8,187 nucleotides of DNA, from positions 1 through 8,187 of the forward strand of contig CAZYDV010000285.1 of the NCBI GenBank assembly GCA_964646405.1, given 5' to 3'. Each line of letters starts with the position of its first letter. Position 1 is the stretch's first letter. This DNA is from CAKZSB01 sp964646405 (GTDB lineage Bacteria; Pseudomonadota; Gammaproteobacteria; Granulosicoccales; Granulosicoccaceae). Positions 7,073 to 8,187 of the stretch are shown in pieces. The position numbers were made by a program, and so were the translations under genes. The notes beneath the pieces were generated by a model that saw only the letters and a list, made by a program, of their open reading frames with translations, was not told where the DNA came from and did no database searches.

Positions 7073-7414
7073 ATGCTGACGAAAATTGCGTTTTTCAGTG
7101 GTGTTGTGAAGGCTGGCATGGAAGCTGAGATGCAACAGTATGTAGAGCGAACCCTGCAACCGCTATGGGAACAGTTCCAGCCATCGATAGAAGTGCGTGT
7201 GCTGTATAACGTAGAACAAGACGCCAACGGCCCACCGATACCCCTGGCGCTGGCTGTGACTTATGCGGACAAAGCCGCCATCGCGCAAGCGATGGAAACC
7301 GATGCAAGATACAAAGCTCGCGAACTCTTGCCTGGTTTCTACGAAAAATACTTCAACGAAGTAAAGCTTTGGCACTACGTCTTTTCTCACGACGGCTTGT
7401 CTGAAGAATCGTAG
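7073..7414 (+). CDS. Small protein resembling dimeric alpha/beta-barrel families (EthD/HapK/NIPSNAP-like)
   Basis: A 113-residue soluble protein with no signal peptide or membrane segment. The order of segments (strand MLTKIAFFSGVV, helix to about residue 35, strand IEVRVLYNVEQDA, strand IPLALAVTYAD, helix KAAIAQAMETDAR, C-terminal helix and strand LWHYVFSH) fits a ferredoxin-like dimeric alpha/beta-barrel domain as in EthD or REDY-like HapK proteins. Such proteins are often small auxiliary or catalytic partners in catabolic and biosynthetic operons. The specific family is a guess from fold pattern. It starts three bases after the TPP gene stop, behind a strong GGAGG. The TAG stop at 7412-7414 lies inside the GTAG that opens the first REP, so the final few residues (around DGLSEES) may not be ancestral. 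Confidence 0.75.
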   Translation: MLTKIAFFSGVVKAGMEAEMQQYVERTLQPLWEQFQPSIEVRVLYNVEQDANGPPIPLALAVTYADKAAIAQAMETDARYKARELLPGFYEKYFNEVKLWHYVFSHDGLSEES

Positions 7415-7563
7415 GGGCCGTAAGCCAAAGCGCACGTACCAATGTCGTGAGGGGGTACATGTACAAAAAACAAAACCCTGAAATCTGGTTCAAGATTTAT
7501 GCACAGGAGTTAGAGTGGAGGCTGTTTGGTAGGTGCGCCCAGGCTTACCGTACCCTACGGTTG
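7411..7563 (+). repeat. REP-pair unit (BIME-like), copy 1 of a 153-bp perfect direct repeat
   Basis: It matches 7581-7733 at every base by direct comparison. Its left end is a REP at 7411-7442 (GTAGGGGCCGTAAGCC, then AAAGCGCACGTACCAA). Its right end is the same REP inverted at 7526-7558; on the minus strand it reads GTAGGGTACGGTAAGCC, then TGGGCGCACCTACCAA. Both start with the GTAG tetranucleotide that RAYT enzymes recognise in E. coli REPs. The right REP folds as TAGGTGCG against CGTACCCTA with one bulged C and a G-T pair. The 83-bp core contains the palindrome GTACATGTAC (7455-7464) and the start of an open frame. Sitting at the end of the operon, the paired REPs could also stabilise or terminate the mRNA. 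Confidence 0.93.
7459..7525 (+). pseudogene. Core reading frame, copy 1: possible VOC/glyoxalase gene 5' remnant
   Basis: An ATG preceded by a Shine-Dalgarno-like GAGGGGG (7449-7455) opens a frame beginning MYKKQNPEIWFKIYAQELEW. This resembles the start of many VOC/glyoxalase-superfamily proteins, which read like N-P-V-x-W-F-E-I-Y-V-x-D-M. After about 18-20 codons the frame runs into the inverted REP and ends after 41 codons at the TAG of the next REP (7582-7584). I infer a gene fragment trapped between REPs. It could instead be a coincidence or a real small peptide gene. Confidence 0.3.
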
Positions 7564-7580
7564 GTCCATTTGCCGTGGTT

Positions 7581-7733
7581 GTAGGGGCCGTAAGCCAAAG
7601 CGCACGTACCAATGTCGTGAGGGGGTACATGTACAAAAAACAAAACCCTGAAATCTGGTTCAAGATTTATGCACAGGAGTTAGAGTGGAGGCTGTTTGGT
7701 AGGTGCGCCCAGGCTTACCGTACCCTACGGTTG
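7581..7733 (+). repeat. REP-pair unit (BIME-like), copy 2 of the 153-bp perfect direct repeat
   Basis: Sequence-identical to 7411-7563 and separated from it by a 17-bp spacer, giving a 170-bp period. Its REPs lie at 7581-7612 (plus) and 7696-7728 (minus). The lack of any substitution points to a recent duplication or to gene conversion. It is followed by an inverted repeat GTTACC/GGTAAC (7738-7743 with 7759-7764) around TTCGAA. Confidence 0.93.
7629..7695 (+). pseudogene. Core reading frame, copy 2: possible VOC/glyoxalase gene 5' remnant
   Basis: Identical to the frame at 7459 for its first 35 codons, with the same Shine-Dalgarno-like sequence at 7619-7625. It then runs out of the duplicated unit and stops at 7761-7763, giving 44 codons with a different tail (HCYRSSNGW). 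The differing tails argue against selection for a full peptide. Confidence 0.3.
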
Positions 7734-7754
7734 CATTGTTACCGAAGTTCGAAT

Positions 7755-7800
7755 GGGTGGTAACCAAAGCGCACGTACCAATGTCACGAGCGGTGTACAA
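7755..7800 (+). repeat. Decayed fifth REP with start of a third unit
   Basis: GGGTGGTAACCAAAGCGCAC and following bases (7755-7781) match the left REP of the 153-bp units, with changes in the 5' arm and loss of the GTAG. A 22-base run (7764-7785) is identical. The match continues weakly into the core (GTCACGAGCGG, then TGTACAAA) and stops at about 7800, just before the stop codon of the RAYT gene. It looks like an older, truncated third unit. Confidence 0.75.
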
Positions 7801-7806
7801 ACCCCA

Positions 7807-8187
7807 TCACTCCCAATCAAACCCGGAAATATGCTCCACATCCCCCGCCCCCCAGTTCCGATCATAAACCCCTAGCTCCACCCACCGAGAAAACGAAGAC
7901 CACCGCCAATCGGCTGGTGAATCAACATACCCGTGCTTCACCGGATTGTAATGAATATAATCCAAATGATTATACCAATCCCGCTCGTCCCGAATCGTAT
8001 GTTCCCAATACCGCCGCTGCCAGATATTCTGGCCACGAAGTGGTTGTTGGCGCGAGACGCGCTTTTTGATATCCCGCCAGCGACCGGGATAGTCGGTATC
8101 ACCCTCCGGTAATCGCCAGAGGCAGTGCAGGTGATCGGGCAATACGACTGCAGCCTCAATCGCGAATGGTCGACGTTGCTGCTCGCG
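7807..8187 (-). CDS. REP-associated tyrosine transposase (RAYT), N-terminus cut by window edge
   Basis: A Y1-type HUH single-strand endonuclease of the IS200/IS605-like RAYT family, which acts on REP sequences. The frame is open to the right edge (126 residues visible), starting inside the protein at REQQRRPFAIEAAVVLPDHL. The metal-binding HUH motif is HLH, at visible residues 19-21. RWRDIKKRVSR, NIWQRRYWEHTIRDERDWY and YIHYNPVKHGYV (77-88) follow. The catalytic tyrosine lies in the last block, most likely Tyr77, or Tyr80. The ending DWRWSSFSRWVELGVY is typical of the family. Roughly the first 40-50 residues are missing. An in-frame start near 8142 would sit inside the conserved VVLPDHLH segment and is not the real start. 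The visible part has no frameshift or stop. The gene ends 6 bp after the decayed REP at 7755-7800 and is probably the enzyme that spread these REPs. Confidence 0.93.
   Translation of the reverse strand, partial: REQQRRPFAIEAAVVLPDHLHCLWRLPEGDTDYPGRWRDIKKRVSRQQPLRGQNIWQRRYWEHTIRDERDWYNHLDYIHYNPVKHGYVDSPADWRWSSFSRWVELGVYDRNWGAGDVEHISGFDWE

Larger units (their letters stand above)
7411..8187. mobile_element. REPtron: RAYT gene with flanking REP arrays (right end outside window)
   Basis: The combination of a RAYT gene and at least five REPs of one family (7411, 7526, 7581, 7696, 7755) in alternating orientation fits the REPtron arrangement described for proteobacterial genomes. RAYTs are usually not self-mobile in the manner of insertion sequences but are linked to REP dissemination. 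The upstream REP flank would lie beyond the window. Confidence 0.75.

Noticed and set aside
6749..7159. 136-residue open frame on the minus strand opposite the TPP gene end
   Set aside because: It overlaps the TPP/Mg2+ motif region and the start of the small gene. Its composition is that of an antisense shadow.
7411..7733. Insertion sequence with terminal inverted repeats
   Set aside because: The inverted ends are REPs of the family expected beside a RAYT, and there is no transposase frame between them.
7533..7763. 76-residue plus-strand frame through the repeats
   Set aside because: Its first part reads through the inverted REP and the spacer. Only the portion from the ATG at 7629 has a ribosome-binding-like site, and it is treated as a gene remnant.
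7411..7785. CRISPR array
   Set aside because: There are only two full repeat units of 153 bp with a single 17-bp spacer and internal inverted REPs, which is not a CRISPR repeat-spacer pattern.

Overview
The window is bacterial chromosome, most likely from a gammaproteobacterium. The base is the moderately GC-rich coding style, a GTAG-type REP family with its own RAYT transposase, and an IclR/luciferase-like/TPP-enzyme gene set. The lineage is inferred, since there is no marker gene. The window splits into three blocks.

Block 1 (1-2526, minus strand) holds a Pif1/RecD-like SF1 helicase with two C-terminal helix-turn-helix modules. It is followed, in a one-base stop/start overlap (TAATG), by an IclR-family regulator whose C-terminus runs off the left edge. 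A 384-bp divergent intergenic region (2527-2910) follows. It carries two diverged copies, plus a possible third, of a roughly 45-bp REP-like palindromic repeat. These repeats fall in the apparent 5' extension of the helicase ORF, so the start was set at 2526.

Block 2 (2911-7414, plus strand) is a tightly packed five-gene operon: a luciferase-like flavin-dependent monooxygenase, a DUF1185 (AA_synth) protein, an alpha/beta hydrolase, a thiamine-diphosphate enzyme that resembles sulfoacetaldehyde acetyltransferase (Xsc), and a small protein resembling the dimeric alpha/beta-barrel families. Spacings are 37 bp, an 8-bp overlap, a 4-bp ATGA overlap and a 3-bp gap. It looks like a catabolic route: oxygenation, then hydrolysis, then TPP-dependent C-C chemistry. 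The substrate cannot be read from sequence. The nearby IclR regulator is a plausible but unproven controller.

Block 3 (7411-8187) is a REP/RAYT locus. A 153-bp unit occurs twice with no differences at a 170-bp period. Each unit has two copies of the same REP in inverted orientation around an ~83-bp core. A decayed fifth REP abuts the 3' end of a minus-strand RAYT gene that runs off the right edge. The REP's GTAG tetranucleotide supplies the stop codon of the last operon gene. The core between the REPs has a ribosome-binding-like site, an ATG and about 18 codons that read like the beginning of a VOC/glyoxalase-type gene, suggesting a captured gene fragment.
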